Positions 17,195 through 25,737 of a stretch of DNA of 61,607 bases are shown here, one piece after another. Origin of the DNA: Ruminococcus flavefaciens MA2007 (lineage in GTDB: Bacteria; Bacillota; Clostridia; Oscillospirales; Ruminococcaceae); NCBI RefSeq assembly GCF_000621845.1, contig NZ_JHXF01000021.1, forward strand, positions 1 through 61,607, read 5' to 3'. The notes below the pieces were generated by a model. That model saw only the letters and a program-made list of their open reading frames with translations. It searched no databases and was not told where the DNA came from. Numbering within the stretch: the stretch's first letter is position 1; the number at the start of each line of letters is the position of its first letter. A program made the translations under genes and the position numbers.

Positions 17195-18457
17195 ATGAAT
17201 AAGTTTAATAAGTTTGCGGCAGCAGCTGCTGCATTTGCGCTTGCTGCGGCTTCAACTTCATGTGGCGCACCCGAGGCTATCACTATTGGAAAGGGTACGC
17301 AGACAGCGCTTACCGTTGACGGATATGATGTCCCCGCAGGCGTATTTATCTATAACGAGCTTTATGCATACAATCAGGCATCATATGAGCTTTACGGTAC
17401 ACTTGGCAAGATGCCTACTGTAGACGAGGTAAAGAACCATCAGTTTGAATCTCTTGACGCTACAGACTGGATACAGGACAAGGCTACCGAGTCATGCGTT
17501 GATTTCGTCGCAAACGAAAGAGAGTTTGAAAAGATCGGCGGAGCTCTTACAAAGGAAGAGCTTGCTGAGATAAAGGAATTCGTTTCTTCAAACAGCGCAC
17601 AGGCTATGTTTACCGAAAACGGTGTAGGTGAGGACTCGCTTACAAAGATAATGACAAACAACTATAAGCGCGAGGCTATTTTCAAGCATTACTATGGTCT
17701 TGATTCCGAAAAGGGCTGCTCTGAGGACGAGCTCAAGCAGTATTATCAGGACAAGACAACAAGAGTAAAATATTTTTCTGTTTCTATGGTCGATGATAAC
17801 GGCGATGCATTCGGTGCTGACGAGAAGCGCCGTCTCAATAACATGATAGATGATTATGTTGATGAGATAAACGCGGAGAGCTCCAACAGCGCAAAGCTCA
17901 AGAAGATCGACGAGTGCGAGAAGGAATATAACGAGTATGTTGAAAAGCGTACTGCTGAGGCTGCTGCAAAGGCTGCACAGGAGGCAGGCGAGACAACTAC
18001 TACTACCACAACTACAACAGCCGCAGGTACAACAACTACTACAACAACTGATCCCTACGCAAACGAAGTTACTGTCACAAAGCGAACAACAACTACTGTT
18101 GATCCTAATGCTGTAAGTGCTGTAACTACAACAACTGCTTCTGCCGAGGCTGCCGCTTCACAGAAGGCGTTTGAGGATTACAACGATTATATTTTCGAGA
18201 AGCTCGGCTTATACAAGGCTGAGAAGTATCAGTACGATGAGAACACAGTATACGTCATCATCAAGGCTGATATCAAGGATAGAATGAATTCTGCCGACCT
18301 CTGGACTGAAAATACTATCCAGTCACTGCTCAGCGAGCGTTACTATGAAGATTTCGAGAATATGATGAAGGGTATCGCCAAGGGCTATACTTCCGAGAAG
18401 AACAGCTCCGCGTACAGAAAGTTCACACCATTCAGTCTCAAGCTTGAAGACAAGTAA
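17195..18457 (+). CDS. Lipoprotein with SurA/PrsA-like foldase fold and Thr-rich inserts
   Basis: A 420-aa lipoprotein: Ala-rich signal peptide, lipobox ASTSC (Cys23). The helical N-terminal half (about 40-200) resembles the chaperone part of SurA/PrsA foldases. The usual place of a parvulin PPIase domain is taken by low-complexity Thr tracts (about 268-320) and I see no PPIase motif. The end (about 330-405) is again helical. It may therefore be a chaperone without isomerase activity; that is inference. The SD GGAGGA precedes ATG well. The gene has its own promoter and terminator. The Thr tracts are encoded mainly by ACA/ACT/ACC and look like repeat expansion. Confidence 0.65.
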   Translation: MNKFNKFAAAAAAFALAAASTSCGAPEAITIGKGTQTALTVDGYDVPAGVFIYNELYAYNQASYELYGTLGKMPTVDEVKNHQFESLDATDWIQDKATESCVDFVANEREFEKIGGALTKEELAEIKEFVSSNSAQAMFTENGVGEDSLTKIMTNNYKREAIFKHYYGLDSEKGCSEDELKQYYQDKTTRVKYFSVSMVDDNGDAFGADEKRRLNNMIDDYVDEINAESSNSAKLKKIDECEKEYNEYVEKRTAEAAAKAAQEAGETTTTTTTTTAAGTTTTTTTDPYANEVTVTKRTTTTVDPNAVSAVTTTTASAEAAASQKAFEDYNDYIFEKLGLYKAEKYQYDENTVYVIIKADIKDRMNSADLWTENTIQSLLSERYYEDFENMMKGIAKGYTSEKNSSAYRKFTPFSLKLEDK

Positions 18458-18464
18458 AAATGAT

Positions 18465-18492
18465 AAAGGCTGCCGAAAAGGCAGCCTTTTTT
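18465..18492. terminator. Terminator between converging genes
   Basis: AAAGGCTGCC (18465-18474), GAAAA loop, GGCAGCCTTT (18480-18489), then T's on the plus strand. Confidence 0.85.
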
Positions 18493-19450
18493 ATGTGTTG
18501 TTTCTTTTTTGAAGTCTTACGTCCTTGCCTCTGAATTCAAGGCAGGTGTACATGGATACTATTCTTGACATTACACGTCTGTCATACCTTTGGGCAATGC
18601 CTTCAAGATCGAGGTTTGTGCTGATGATAGAAGGTTTGCCGCAGTTAAGACGGGTATTGATTATGTTGTATATAGTAGCGGTGTAGAATGGAGTTACATA
18701 TTCCGTACCCAGATCATCGAGGATAAGCAGGTCGGTGTTCATTACGAGGTCGATCATTTCCGAGGAGTATTCACGGTTGAAGTGTTCCTTTTCGATACTT
18801 CGGAGAATATTTATAGCCGAGTCATAAATGACGCTGTATCCCTTTTTCAGTACAACATTTGCGATAGCAAGCGAAAGGTGAGTTTTTCCCAGACCTGTTT
18901 CGCCGAACATCAGTATGCTTTTTGACTGATTATTGAAAGTTTCTGCGTATTGCTTTGTAAACTCAAGGATATTCTTCATTGTCATGTAGTTTTCCCCTGA
19001 GTAGTATATGAGGTCGAAGCTGTCAAAATCCGACAGCTTTAACTGAGAGCTCTTATTGAGCTCGTCCGCAGCAAGCTTTCCGCACAGTGTCTTGAAGCAC
19101 TCGCAATATTTGCTGCCGTTATAGCCGCGGTCACAGCATACAGGGCAGGTGTAGTGCATATCGAGATAATCCTCGGGGTAGCCATGCTCTGCAAGAATTT
19201 TTCTTGACATAGCCTGAGCGCCGAGGTTGTACTGCCTGAGCTGTTCGACCTTTTCGGAAATATCCTGTCCTTTTCCGTTTGAGATAATAGAGATAAGCTG
19301 CTTTCCTGTATTGAAAAGAACGTCGTTTATCTCTCTTATCTGCGGAATTTTTTTATTTATCTCATCGATACGCGCTTCATTCTCACTTTCAGCTCTTTTG
19401 CGGCGGTTAGTGAGGATAGACTGCGCCTTATCGAAAATTTCGCTGTCCAT
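18491..19450 (-). CDS. DnaC/DnaI-type replicative helicase loader ATPase
   Basis: A 319-aa AAA+ protein. The N-terminus is helical, followed by a zinc-binding cluster (CPVCCDRGYNGSKYCEC, about 111-127). The ATPase has Walker A GETGLGKT (about 181-188), Walker B LLILDDLG (about 244-251) and sensor residue IISTN. This is the architecture of DnaI/DnaC loaders that place the replicative helicase on DNA. It lies 12 nt after a DnaD-like primosome gene, which supports a role in chromosome replication initiation or restart. Confidence 0.88.
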   Translation of the reverse strand: MDSEIFDKAQSILTNRRKRAESENEARIDEINKKIPQIREINDVLFNTGKQLISIISNGKGQDISEKVEQLRQYNLGAQAMSRKILAEHGYPEDYLDMHYTCPVCCDRGYNGSKYCECFKTLCGKLAADELNKSSQLKLSDFDSFDLIYYSGENYMTMKNILEFTKQYAETFNNQSKSILMFGETGLGKTHLSLAIANVVLKKGYSVIYDSAINILRSIEKEHFNREYSSEMIDLVMNTDLLILDDLGTEYVTPFYTATIYNIINTRLNCGKPSIISTNLDLEGIAQRYDRRVMSRIVSMYTCLEFRGKDVRLQKRNNT

Positions 19451-19462
19451 TTATGTTTCTCC

Positions 19463-20443
19463 TTAATAAAGAAATTTATTGATAACGGATTTGTATTCTT
19501 CAATATCTGTAGAATTGCTGCCGTTTGATGAAGAATTCTTTTTCTTTTTGTAGTCGATCTCGGCGTTCTGAACGTCCTTAACTGAAATAAAGCCGCTGTC
19601 TCTCCACGAAAGGAGAATCTTGTTTATGTAATCGAAATTCAGCTTATCTATGCGCTCAATGGTCTTTTCATAGGCGTAGCGTATGAGCTCGACGGGAAAG
19701 CCTGCATTTTTCCACTGCTGTATAAGCTCAGCCTGCTTAGTTGTGGGACGGCGCGTCATTTCAAACGCACGCATTATACCAGAAATATAGTCTCTTGATG
19801 CGCTCATGCGCTGTATCTCGTCCTGTGCAGCAGCCATAGTGTTTATATCGTTTTCAGCCCATACAGAGGCTATTTTTTCAACATAGGCAGTATTGGTCTT
19901 TTCAATAGAAGCGCAGTAAGATATGAGAGTGATAATGACCTCTTTTTTCAGTCCTAAGTGGTCGTACATCCAGATAATAGAGTTCATCTGGCTGTTTTTC
20001 AGACCTCCGAGAATGCTTTCTGTTATCTTGAACAGCTCCCTGATATCCTGAGAATCAGCCATAATTGCAGCTATCTCCTGACCGCTGAGGTTTGTTTTAT
20101 GGTCTGGAGCAGGCTCTGCCGATTTCTGAACAGCAGGTGCGGTAGCTTCAACACTCTGAGAAGGCTGTGCCATTAAAGAGGGAACAGGAGCAGGTGCGCC
20201 GCTTGTCTGCGGACTGAGAACATTTGCCTGCTGCCAGAAAAGAACCGCTTCCTCGGCTTCTTCGGGCGAAACTCCTGTGTTTGCGGAAATATCTTCTGTG
20301 GAACACATTTTTCCTGAATATCTGAGCAGATACAGCAGGACCTTTATCTGTCCGCCTGTAGCCAATTTGAGAAAATTATCGGCAACTATAACGGGGACTC
20401 CGAACATAGCTCCCCATATGCCGCAATTGACCTTAAATTCCAA
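19463..20443 (-). CDS. DnaD-domain replication protein
   Basis: A 326-aa protein with a winged-helix-like N-terminus (about 1-75), a Pro/Ala/Gln-rich linker, and two helical DnaD C-terminal repeats (about 120-300). DnaD-type proteins prime helicase loading in Firmicutes together with DnaB and DnaI. The TTG at 20443 is chosen since GGAGGT lies exactly 7 nt upstream; the longer frame to 20512 runs into the promoter. It is transcribed with the helicase loader. Confidence 0.85.
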   Translation of the reverse strand: MEFKVNCGIWGAMFGVPVIVADNFLKLATGGQIKVLLYLLRYSGKMCSTEDISANTGVSPEEAEEAVLFWQQANVLSPQTSGAPAPVPSLMAQPSQSVEATAPAVQKSAEPAPDHKTNLSGQEIAAIMADSQDIRELFKITESILGGLKNSQMNSIIWMYDHLGLKKEVIITLISYCASIEKTNTAYVEKIASVWAENDINTMAAAQDEIQRMSASRDYISGIMRAFEMTRRPTTKQAELIQQWKNAGFPVELIRYAYEKTIERIDKLNFDYINKILLSWRDSGFISVKDVQNAEIDYKKKKNSSSNGSNSTDIEEYKSVINKFLY

Positions 20444-20476
20444 GAAAGACACCTCCGAAAAAATACTGCAAGGGAA

Positions 20477-20505
20477 ATTATAACATATTATTTTTGAAAT
20501 TGCAA
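20477..20505 (-). promoter_or_regulatory. Promoter of the dnaD-dnaC-like pair
   Basis: On the minus strand: TTGCAA, 17-nt spacer, TATAAT with extended -10 TG. It rules out the upstream in-frame starts of the DnaD-like gene. Confidence 0.75.
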
Positions 20506-20524
20506 CTGACAAAAATCAACAATT

Positions 20525-20968
20525 TCAGTCTGCTTCTGTCAGTATCTTTTCTGCCTCTGCGTATTTCTGCATACGCTCAATAGTTTTGTCGCTTATACGC
20601 TTTTTGATATCGGTGATACGGCTGATATCGGAGTTGTGGTGCAGGTCGGCAAGCTTGACAGTCTTGGCGACTCTGTTTCTCTTTACAGCGCGGATATAGT
20701 CGAAATAGTCCACATTATCGCTGTGAGTAAGGAGCTTTACAGCTTCGGTGACCTCAGAGGGGAACTCCTTTTCAAGGTCTTCGATAGTAACATCGGTGTC
20801 CTCGACAACATCGTGTAGCAGAGCAGCACATACAGTAAATTCGTCGGTCATCTGCTCGGCTAAGTGATACGGGTGGAAGATGTAGGGGATACCGCTCTTG
20901 TCCAACTGTCCCTGATGAGCGTTGTATGCGATATCCATTGCTTTGCAGGTAAGTTTTGTGTAGATCAT
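20525..20968 (-). CDS. HD-domain hydrolase, RelA/SpoT (MESH1)-like
   Basis: A 147-aa single-domain protein. Metal and catalytic residues of the HD family are visible: His32 in HPYHLA, His52-Asp53 in LLHDVVEDTD (with Glu56-Asp57), and the helix KTVKLADLHHN. Its closest look is to the (p)ppGpp hydrolase domain of SpoT and small alarmone hydrolases. It has no synthetase domain. The substrate is inferred, not shown. It overlaps the upstream SDR gene by ATGA. Confidence 0.82.
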   Translation of the reverse strand: MIYTKLTCKAMDIAYNAHQGQLDKSGIPYIFHPYHLAEQMTDEFTVCAALLHDVVEDTDVTIEDLEKEFPSEVTEAVKLLTHSDNVDYFDYIRAVKRNRVAKTVKLADLHHNSDISRITDIKKRISDKTIERMQKYAEAEKILTEAD

Positions 20969-21876
20969 GGCTTTTCCTTTCTGAGTTCTCTGTCGATAAA
21001 CACTTTTAACGGCTTGCGGACTATGGAATTTCGGTTATTTCTGAACCATTCGTATGACTGCCTGAGCGAGTCTTCAAGGGGAGTGAGCCTATTAATCAGA
21101 GCGTTCATTGCTTTGACATCAAGAACGTACTCATAGTCATAGAACGGGAAGTAGCTTCTCTGTGGGATATCATCGGTAACGTATTCAAAACGGGGAGTCC
21201 TGCCCACGACACGATAGCACAGCTCTGCCCATTCTCTCACTGTTACGGGAGTTTCGTACCCGACGTTCAGAATATGCTGTTCGGGTTTCTGTTGCAGGAT
21301 AGCTTCAATTACGCGGCAAAGGTCGCCGATGTGGAAGAATTGAAGCTTCATTTCGCCATGCTTCGGGAGATAAAACTCCCTGTCCTGTTCAGCACATTCA
21401 TACACAAAGGCTTCACGGTGCAGATTATTCATAGGACCGCATAAGTAGGGCGGACGAAGCACATATGCTTCGGGAACACGGCTGAAAAGAGAATTTTCAG
21501 CGGATATCTTATCGGTTCCGTATTTGCCCCAGATACTATTTTCGCCGCATTTGTCAGTCTCTTTGAACGGCTGTGGGAGAGTTTCCGGATAAACGGCACT
21601 GGAGCTGATGAAAATATAGCTGTCAAAGCTGTCCAGACCATCGAGCAGATCGTTTACATCGTCTGCATTGTAGGCTGTTACGTCTACAACAGCGTCGAAA
21701 TGCCTGCCGCGGAGCTTATTACTAAGATCGTGCCTGTCTGCTATGATAGGTGTGACGCCTGTGGGCTGCGGACGGCTTCCGCGGTTGAGAACAAATACAT
21801 TATGCCCGTTTTTAGCAAAATATTCGGCAGTATATCTGCTGGCGAAGACGGTTCCTCCTGTGACAAGGATATCCAA
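20965..21876 (-). CDS. NAD(P)-dependent epimerase/dehydratase (extended SDR)
   Basis: A 303-aa protein. Rossmann start MDILVTGGTVFASRY (GxxG-type nucleotide motif), Asp-Val-Thr at the adenine strand, SSSAVY, and a catalytic YGTDK (Tyr-x3-Lys). Such proteins act on nucleotide sugars or related substrates, but the specificity is not visible. It starts a two-gene operon with the HD hydrolase, which makes a metabolic link possible but unproven. Confidence 0.82.
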   Translation of the reverse strand: MDILVTGGTVFASRYTAEYFAKNGHNVFVLNRGSRPQPTGVTPIIADRHDLSNKLRGRHFDAVVDVTAYNADDVNDLLDGLDSFDSYIFISSSAVYPETLPQPFKETDKCGENSIWGKYGTDKISAENSLFSRVPEAYVLRPPYLCGPMNNLHREAFVYECAEQDREFYLPKHGEMKLQFFHIGDLCRVIEAILQQKPEQHILNVGYETPVTVREWAELCYRVVGRTPRFEYVTDDIPQRSYFPFYDYEYVLDVKAMNALINRLTPLEDSLRQSYEWFRNNRNSIVRKPLKVFIDRELRKEKP

Positions 21877-21906
21877 GCTTATTGCTCCTTTCTAAAATAT
21901 GAATCA

Positions 21907-21935
21907 ATTATATCATAAAAATACGGAAAAAGCAA
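21907..21935 (-). promoter_or_regulatory. Promoter of the SDR-HD operon
   Basis: On the minus strand: TTGCTT, 17-nt spacer, TATAAT. Confidence 0.7.
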
Positions 21936-21965
21936 CAATCGGAGCTAATAATCTCGCGTTTCAAT

Positions 21966-22649
21966 TCAAAAAGCAGCATTATCAAACATTTTTTTCAGCT
22001 TGCCGATAGCTTTTTTCTCGATCCTTGAAACATAAGAGCGTGAGATGCCCATTTTTACGGCAGTTTCGTTCTGTGTATGTGGCTTGCTGCCGTAAAGTCC
22101 GTAGCGGTAAACGATGATATCAAGCTCCCGCTTGTCGAGACATTCCGTAAGAAAGCTGTAGAGCTGACGTGAGCGGATAAGAATATCCACCTGCTCATGG
22201 ATATCTACTCCGTCGTCGATAAGGTCCATGAGCGTGAGAGCGTTTCCGTCTTTGTCAGTCTCAATAGGCTCATTGATGTAAACGTCGCCTGCGGATTTTT
22301 TTGCTGCACGAAACTGCATAAGTATCTCATTTTCAATACACCTGCTGGCATAGGTGGCGAATTTTGCTCCTTTGGAGTTGTCAAAGGAGGATACGGCTTT
22401 GATAAGTCCCACAGTTCCTACGGAGATAAGTTCGTCCTGTTCGTCAGCTCCCGAAGCGTATTTCTTTACGATATGGGCTACAAGCCGCAAATTATGCTCG
22501 ATAAGTCTGTTCCTCGCGGAGCTGTCGCCCTTGGACATAAGCTCGAAGCACTCATTTTCTTCTTTTTTTGAAAGCGGCTTGGGGAATATGGCAGAACTTT
22601 CGATATGCAGGGCAAAAAAGAAAAGATTCCGCAGCAATTCAATAAACAT
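21966..22649 (-). CDS. sigK: Sporulation sigma factor SigK
   Basis: A 227-aa sigma-70 family protein close in pattern to Bacillus SigK: FPKPLSKKEENECFELM, ARNRLIEHNLRLVAHIVKKY (region 2.1-2.2), ATYASRCIENEILM (2.4), and the C-terminal HTH GISRSYVSRIEKKA (4.2). SigK directs late mother-cell genes in spore formers. The gene is a single uninterrupted frame, not split by a skin element. The N-terminal hydrophobic segment (about 1-20) resembles the pro-sequence that holds SigK at the membrane. The SD GAGGTGAT precedes ATG. Confidence 0.92.
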   Translation of the reverse strand: MFIELLRNLFFFALHIESSAIFPKPLSKKEENECFELMSKGDSSARNRLIEHNLRLVAHIVKKYASGADEQDELISVGTVGLIKAVSSFDNSKGAKFATYASRCIENEILMQFRAAKKSAGDVYINEPIETDKDGNALTLMDLIDDGVDIHEQVDILIRSRQLYSFLTECLDKRELDIIVYRYGLYGSKPHTQNETAVKMGISRSYVSRIEKKAIGKLKKMFDNAAF

Positions 22650-22783
22650 AGTACATCACCTCATTATCTCTGATAGAAAATGATATGAAGAAAAGCATGG
22701 ACAATATAAAAAATAAATGTATTTAACATTGGCGCATATAGATATGTTTTTATAAAAATAAAATAAAAAACAATTTATCTGTA

Positions 22784-22812
22784 TTGACGTTGAGCGATAA
22801 ATATTATATAAT
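22784..22812 (+). promoter_or_regulatory. Promoter of the rpe-dnaE operon
   Basis: TTGACG (22784-22789), 17-nt spacer, TATAAT (22807-22812). It overlaps the 5' end of the longer rpe reading frame and so excludes that start. It is the only strong promoter I see before dnaE. Confidence 0.8.
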
Positions 22813-22885
22813 AATAGTGTATGGATTTTTTAAGAAAAGTTTTTGTCTGATATTTCAGACCAGTTACATCGGAAGAAGTGATAAA

Positions 22886-23545
22886 TTGAAAAATTATGTT
22901 TCAGCTTCTGTGTTGAGCGCAGATATGCTTGAACTTGGCAAAGAGATAAAAAAGCTTGAGGATAACGGGATAGATATGCTCCATTTCGACGTTATGGACG
23001 GTATATTTGTTCCGAATATAACCTTTGGCATACCCGTGCTTCAGCAGGTGAGAAAGGTCACTGACATCACCCTTGACGTTCACCTTATGATAGCCGATCC
23101 TTTGAAATACGTTAAGCGTTTTGCAGACAGCGGCGCTGATTTGATATCCTTTCACATCGAAAGCGACAGCGATACCCTTGAAACTATCAAGGCTATAAAA
23201 GAATGCGGAGTAAAGCCTGCTCTTGCTATAAAACCTGCAACTCCTGCGGAAAGCGTTTTTGAGTATCTGCCTTACCTTGATATGGTACTTGTGATGACAG
23301 TTGAGCCGGGCTTCGGCGGTCAGAGCTTTATTACCGAGACAGTCGACAAGATACGCGCAGTCCGTCAGAAGATAACCGAACTGGGACTTGACGTCAATGT
23401 TGAAGTCGACGGCGGCATAAACGGCGTAACATCAGGAACAGTACGGGAAGCAGGGGCTAATGTGCTTGTTTCGGGCAGCTATCTCTTTGCTGCCGGGAAT
23501 ATGGCTAAGGCTGCACAGTCTCTGAAGGAAGATATGCCATGCTGA
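22886..23545 (+). CDS. rpe: Ribulose-phosphate 3-epimerase
   Basis: A 219-aa TIM-barrel enzyme that interconverts ribulose-5-P and xylulose-5-P in the pentose phosphate pathway. Conserved stretches: SASVLSADML, HFDVMDGIFVPNITFG (metal and catalytic Asp), DVHLMI, VEPGFGGQSF and EVDGGIN. The TTG at 22886 gives the normal length and follows a weak SD (GGAAGAAGTG). It overlaps the next gene, rnfD-like, by 7 nt, so it is coupled to a membrane redox-type module, an unusual partner. Confidence 0.93.
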   Translation: MKNYVSASVLSADMLELGKEIKKLEDNGIDMLHFDVMDGIFVPNITFGIPVLQQVRKVTDITLDVHLMIADPLKYVKRFADSGADLISFHIESDSDTLETIKAIKECGVKPALAIKPATPAESVFEYLPYLDMVLVMTVEPGFGGQSFITETVDKIRAVRQKITELGLDVNVEVDGGINGVTSGTVREAGANVLVSGSYLFAAGNMAKAAQSLKEDMPC

Positions 23546-24522
23546 AAAAAGCGAGAAAAGAACGCCTGATATGGCTTGATATAATGCTTACGCTCCTTAC
23601 TCTGGAGCTGATGTCCTATTTCTATTACGGAATGCGTTCTGTTGTTCTTGCAGGAGTATGTGTGGCTGTTTCGGCTGCGGCGGAGTTCATATCTCTGCGC
23701 ATGATGAATAAGAAATTCACTGCCGATGACCTTACCTGTACCTCTGACGCGCTGATACTTGCGCTGATGTTTCCTGTGGTTATGGACTACAAGGTTGCGG
23801 CGCTCGCAGTGCTTTTTGCGATCATTGTTGCTAAAAACGTCTTTGGCGGCAGGATAAACATGATATTTTCACCTGCGGCGGCAGGATATATATTCGTGCT
23901 GACCTCATGGGGACGACAGCTTCTTCAGTATACCGAGCCGTACACCAAAACAGGTATATTCGACCACCCGACTTCACTTGTTAAGTCAGCTTCATACATT
24001 TTCAATACAACGAGAGTTTTCTCTCATACGGATTTTGAGCTTTTGCTGGGCAATTTCAGCGGTCCGTCGGGCTCTGTAAGCGTTCTGCTCCTTTGCGTTG
24101 CGGCAGTAGTGCTTATGATGAGAAGAAGTATTTCCGCAGGCGCTTTTATCGGAACTGTTTTCGGTACAGGCTTCTTTGCGGTTGTAACTCCCGTGCTCAG
24201 TTCAAGAGCAGCTTCGCTTAAATATTCTTTGGTACTGAATATGGTGCTGTTTTCGGCTATATATATAGTTTCAGATGTAAGAATTGCTCCTAAGCGCAAT
24301 TATTATGCGTTTTTCTACGGACTTTTCATCGGCGTCATTTCCTATGTGCTTGTAGCTACAGGAGTTAAGGAAAACGCTATAATCATCGTATCTGTGCTGT
24401 TTACGCCTATCGCTCTCGGCTTCAAGAATCTTGAAAAGAAGATAGAGATAGCCGAAAAGGAGCATATCGAGGCTGTAACAGCTGCAAATGCCGACGGAGA
24501 GGAGGCTGCTGCACATGAATAA
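23539..24522 (+). CDS. RnfD/NqrB-like membrane protein, divergent
   Basis: A 327-aa protein with about nine membrane helices. The core NVFGGRINMIFSPAAAGYIF (about 95-114) corresponds to the conserved G-x-N-x-FNPA region of RnfD. Canonical RnfD carries FMN on a Thr in an (S/T)GAT-type motif; I do not see it (the equivalent part reads DHPTSLVKSA). The charged C-terminal tail (about 300-327) is extra. It is coupled to rpe upstream and to the RnfE-like gene downstream (8-nt overlap). The usual rnfC ahead of rnfD is missing. It is probably an Rnf paralog of unknown function. Confidence 0.78.
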   Translation: MLKKARKERLIWLDIMLTLLTLELMSYFYYGMRSVVLAGVCVAVSAAAEFISLRMMNKKFTADDLTCTSDALILALMFPVVMDYKVAALAVLFAIIVAKNVFGGRINMIFSPAAAGYIFVLTSWGRQLLQYTEPYTKTGIFDHPTSLVKSASYIFNTTRVFSHTDFELLLGNFSGPSGSVSVLLLCVAAVVLMMRRSISAGAFIGTVFGTGFFAVVTPVLSSRAASLKYSLVLNMVLFSAIYIVSDVRIAPKRNYYAFFYGLFIGVISYVLVATGVKENAIIIVSVLFTPIALGFKNLEKKIEIAEKEHIEAVTAANADGEEAAAHE

Positions 24523-25147
24523 TAACAAAAAGCAGCTTCTCGGAGGTATTCTCGGCGATAATATCGTCCTTTCGGGGCTTATGGTGATATCTCCCGTAAT
24601 AATCTGCGGAGATACGCTAAAAAACGCCGAAGCTCTCGTCTATGCTTTTACGGCAATAACCTTTCTTTCGGTGATAATCTCTTCATTTGTGCCGAGGAAA
24701 CTGCCTTATACCGTAAAAGTAATACTCTATGCGCTTATATCTGCTCTGGTTTTTATCCCTGTAGAGCTTGCTACACAGGAGTTTTTCCCGGGAGTCATTC
24801 AGCGAATAGGGATATATTTCCCTCTGCTTGCGGTAAATTCACTTATAGTTTTTCAGACTGAGGCAAAATTTTTCCGCATGAAAAGGCTTGATATGATAAT
24901 ATCCCTTGTTTTCTGCATAATCGGCTTTGACGCCGTAATGCTCATAACGGGAGTTCTCCGTGAGCTTTTCGCCTACGGTACGATAAATAACCGTATAGTG
25001 GATATAAACACACTGATAAGCGGACTTTCACAGCCATTCGGAGGATTTGTCTTCCTTGGACTTATGTGCGGAGCATATAGGTTTATCCGTGGGCTTGTCT
25101 CGAAAAATAACGAAGTAAGGAGTAATGCTGATGTTTCTGATAGATGA
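24515..25147 (+). CDS. RnfE/NqrD-like membrane protein lacking the cluster cysteines
   Basis: A 210-aa, six-helix protein. Family traits: LGDNIVLSGLMVISP at the first helix and IYFPLLAVNSLIVFQTEA at the fourth, matching canonical G-x-CP and PL-x-x-NC-x-x-x-x-x-x-EA. Both cysteines that hold the intramembrane [2Fe-2S] cluster in Rnf/Nqr are Ser here (Ser26 and Ser109). The cluster probably cannot form in the standard way. ATG 24515 has GGAGG 9 nt upstream. The RnfA-like gene follows, overlapping by 17 nt. Confidence 0.78.
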   Translation: MNNNKKQLLGGILGDNIVLSGLMVISPVIICGDTLKNAEALVYAFTAITFLSVIISSFVPRKLPYTVKVILYALISALVFIPVELATQEFFPGVIQRIGIYFPLLAVNSLIVFQTEAKFFRMKRLDMIISLVFCIIGFDAVMLITGVLRELFAYGTINNRIVDINTLISGLSQPFGGFVFLGLMCGAYRFIRGLVSKNNEVRSNADVSDR

Positions 25148-25703
25148 ACTTATAGCTCTCCTTGCTGCTAATCTTATATTATCGCAGGCGCTTGGAACAA
25201 GTACGATGTTCATAGCGGCTGACAGCAAGAAGAATATGCTTGCGACCTCATGTGTTATCACTGTTTTTACTACACTGAGCTCTGCGGCGGCATATTTTAT
25301 CGACAGCATACTCCCCTCATCTGTGTCTGAACTGAGACTGCTTCTGTATACGGCAGTCATCGGTGTGCTGTATATAATCATGCTTACTGCGTCTTATTTT
25401 GTCGGGAAGAACTGGTTTGCGGATTTCCGTAAGTATATCCATGTATCTGCATTCAACTGTGCGGTAATGGGTACGCTTTTCACTATAAGCGGCAGAGCCG
25501 CAGAGAACAGCTCGGCATTTGATCTGGGTTGGTATATCTCGTCTGGCTTTGAAGCAGGCATAGGCTTTATCGTGGCGGCACTGATCCTTGCTGCTGCATA
25601 TCGTAAGCTCAATTCGGCAAAGGTACCTGCGTCGTTCAGGGGGTTCCCTGCAATGCTCGTTTACCTCGGGATCATTTCAATGGCAGTATATTCGCTTAAA
25701 TAA
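25131..25703 (+). CDS. RnfA/NqrE-like membrane protein, cluster cysteines partly lost
   Basis: A 190-aa, six-helix protein. Family traits: LLAANLILSQALGTST (canonical N-x-x-L-x-x-x-LG-x-CP), SAFNCAVMGTL (canonical NCAVLG) and VPASFRGFPAMLVYLGIISMA at the C-terminus. The first cluster Cys is replaced by Ser (Ser24 from the chosen start); the second (Cys110, in FNCAV) is kept. ATG at 25131 is chosen because AAGGAG lies 8 nt upstream; the ATG at 25125 is too near. No rnfB, rnfC or rnfG follows; the next gene is a secreted glycoside-hydrolase-like protein. Confidence 0.78.
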   Translation: MFLIDELIALLAANLILSQALGTSTMFIAADSKKNMLATSCVITVFTTLSSAAAYFIDSILPSSVSELRLLLYTAVIGVLYIIMLTASYFVGKNWFADFRKYIHVSAFNCAVMGTLFTISGRAAENSSAFDLGWYISSGFEAGIGFIVAALILAAAYRKLNSAKVPASFRGFPAMLVYLGIISMAVYSLK

Positions 25704-25737
25704 AAGGAATATACTGATACTATAGGAGAGTTATTAA

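Noticed and set aside
23539..25703. Complete Rnf complex
   Set aside because: Only D, E and A are present; no rnfC, rnfG or rnfB in the flanking sequence.
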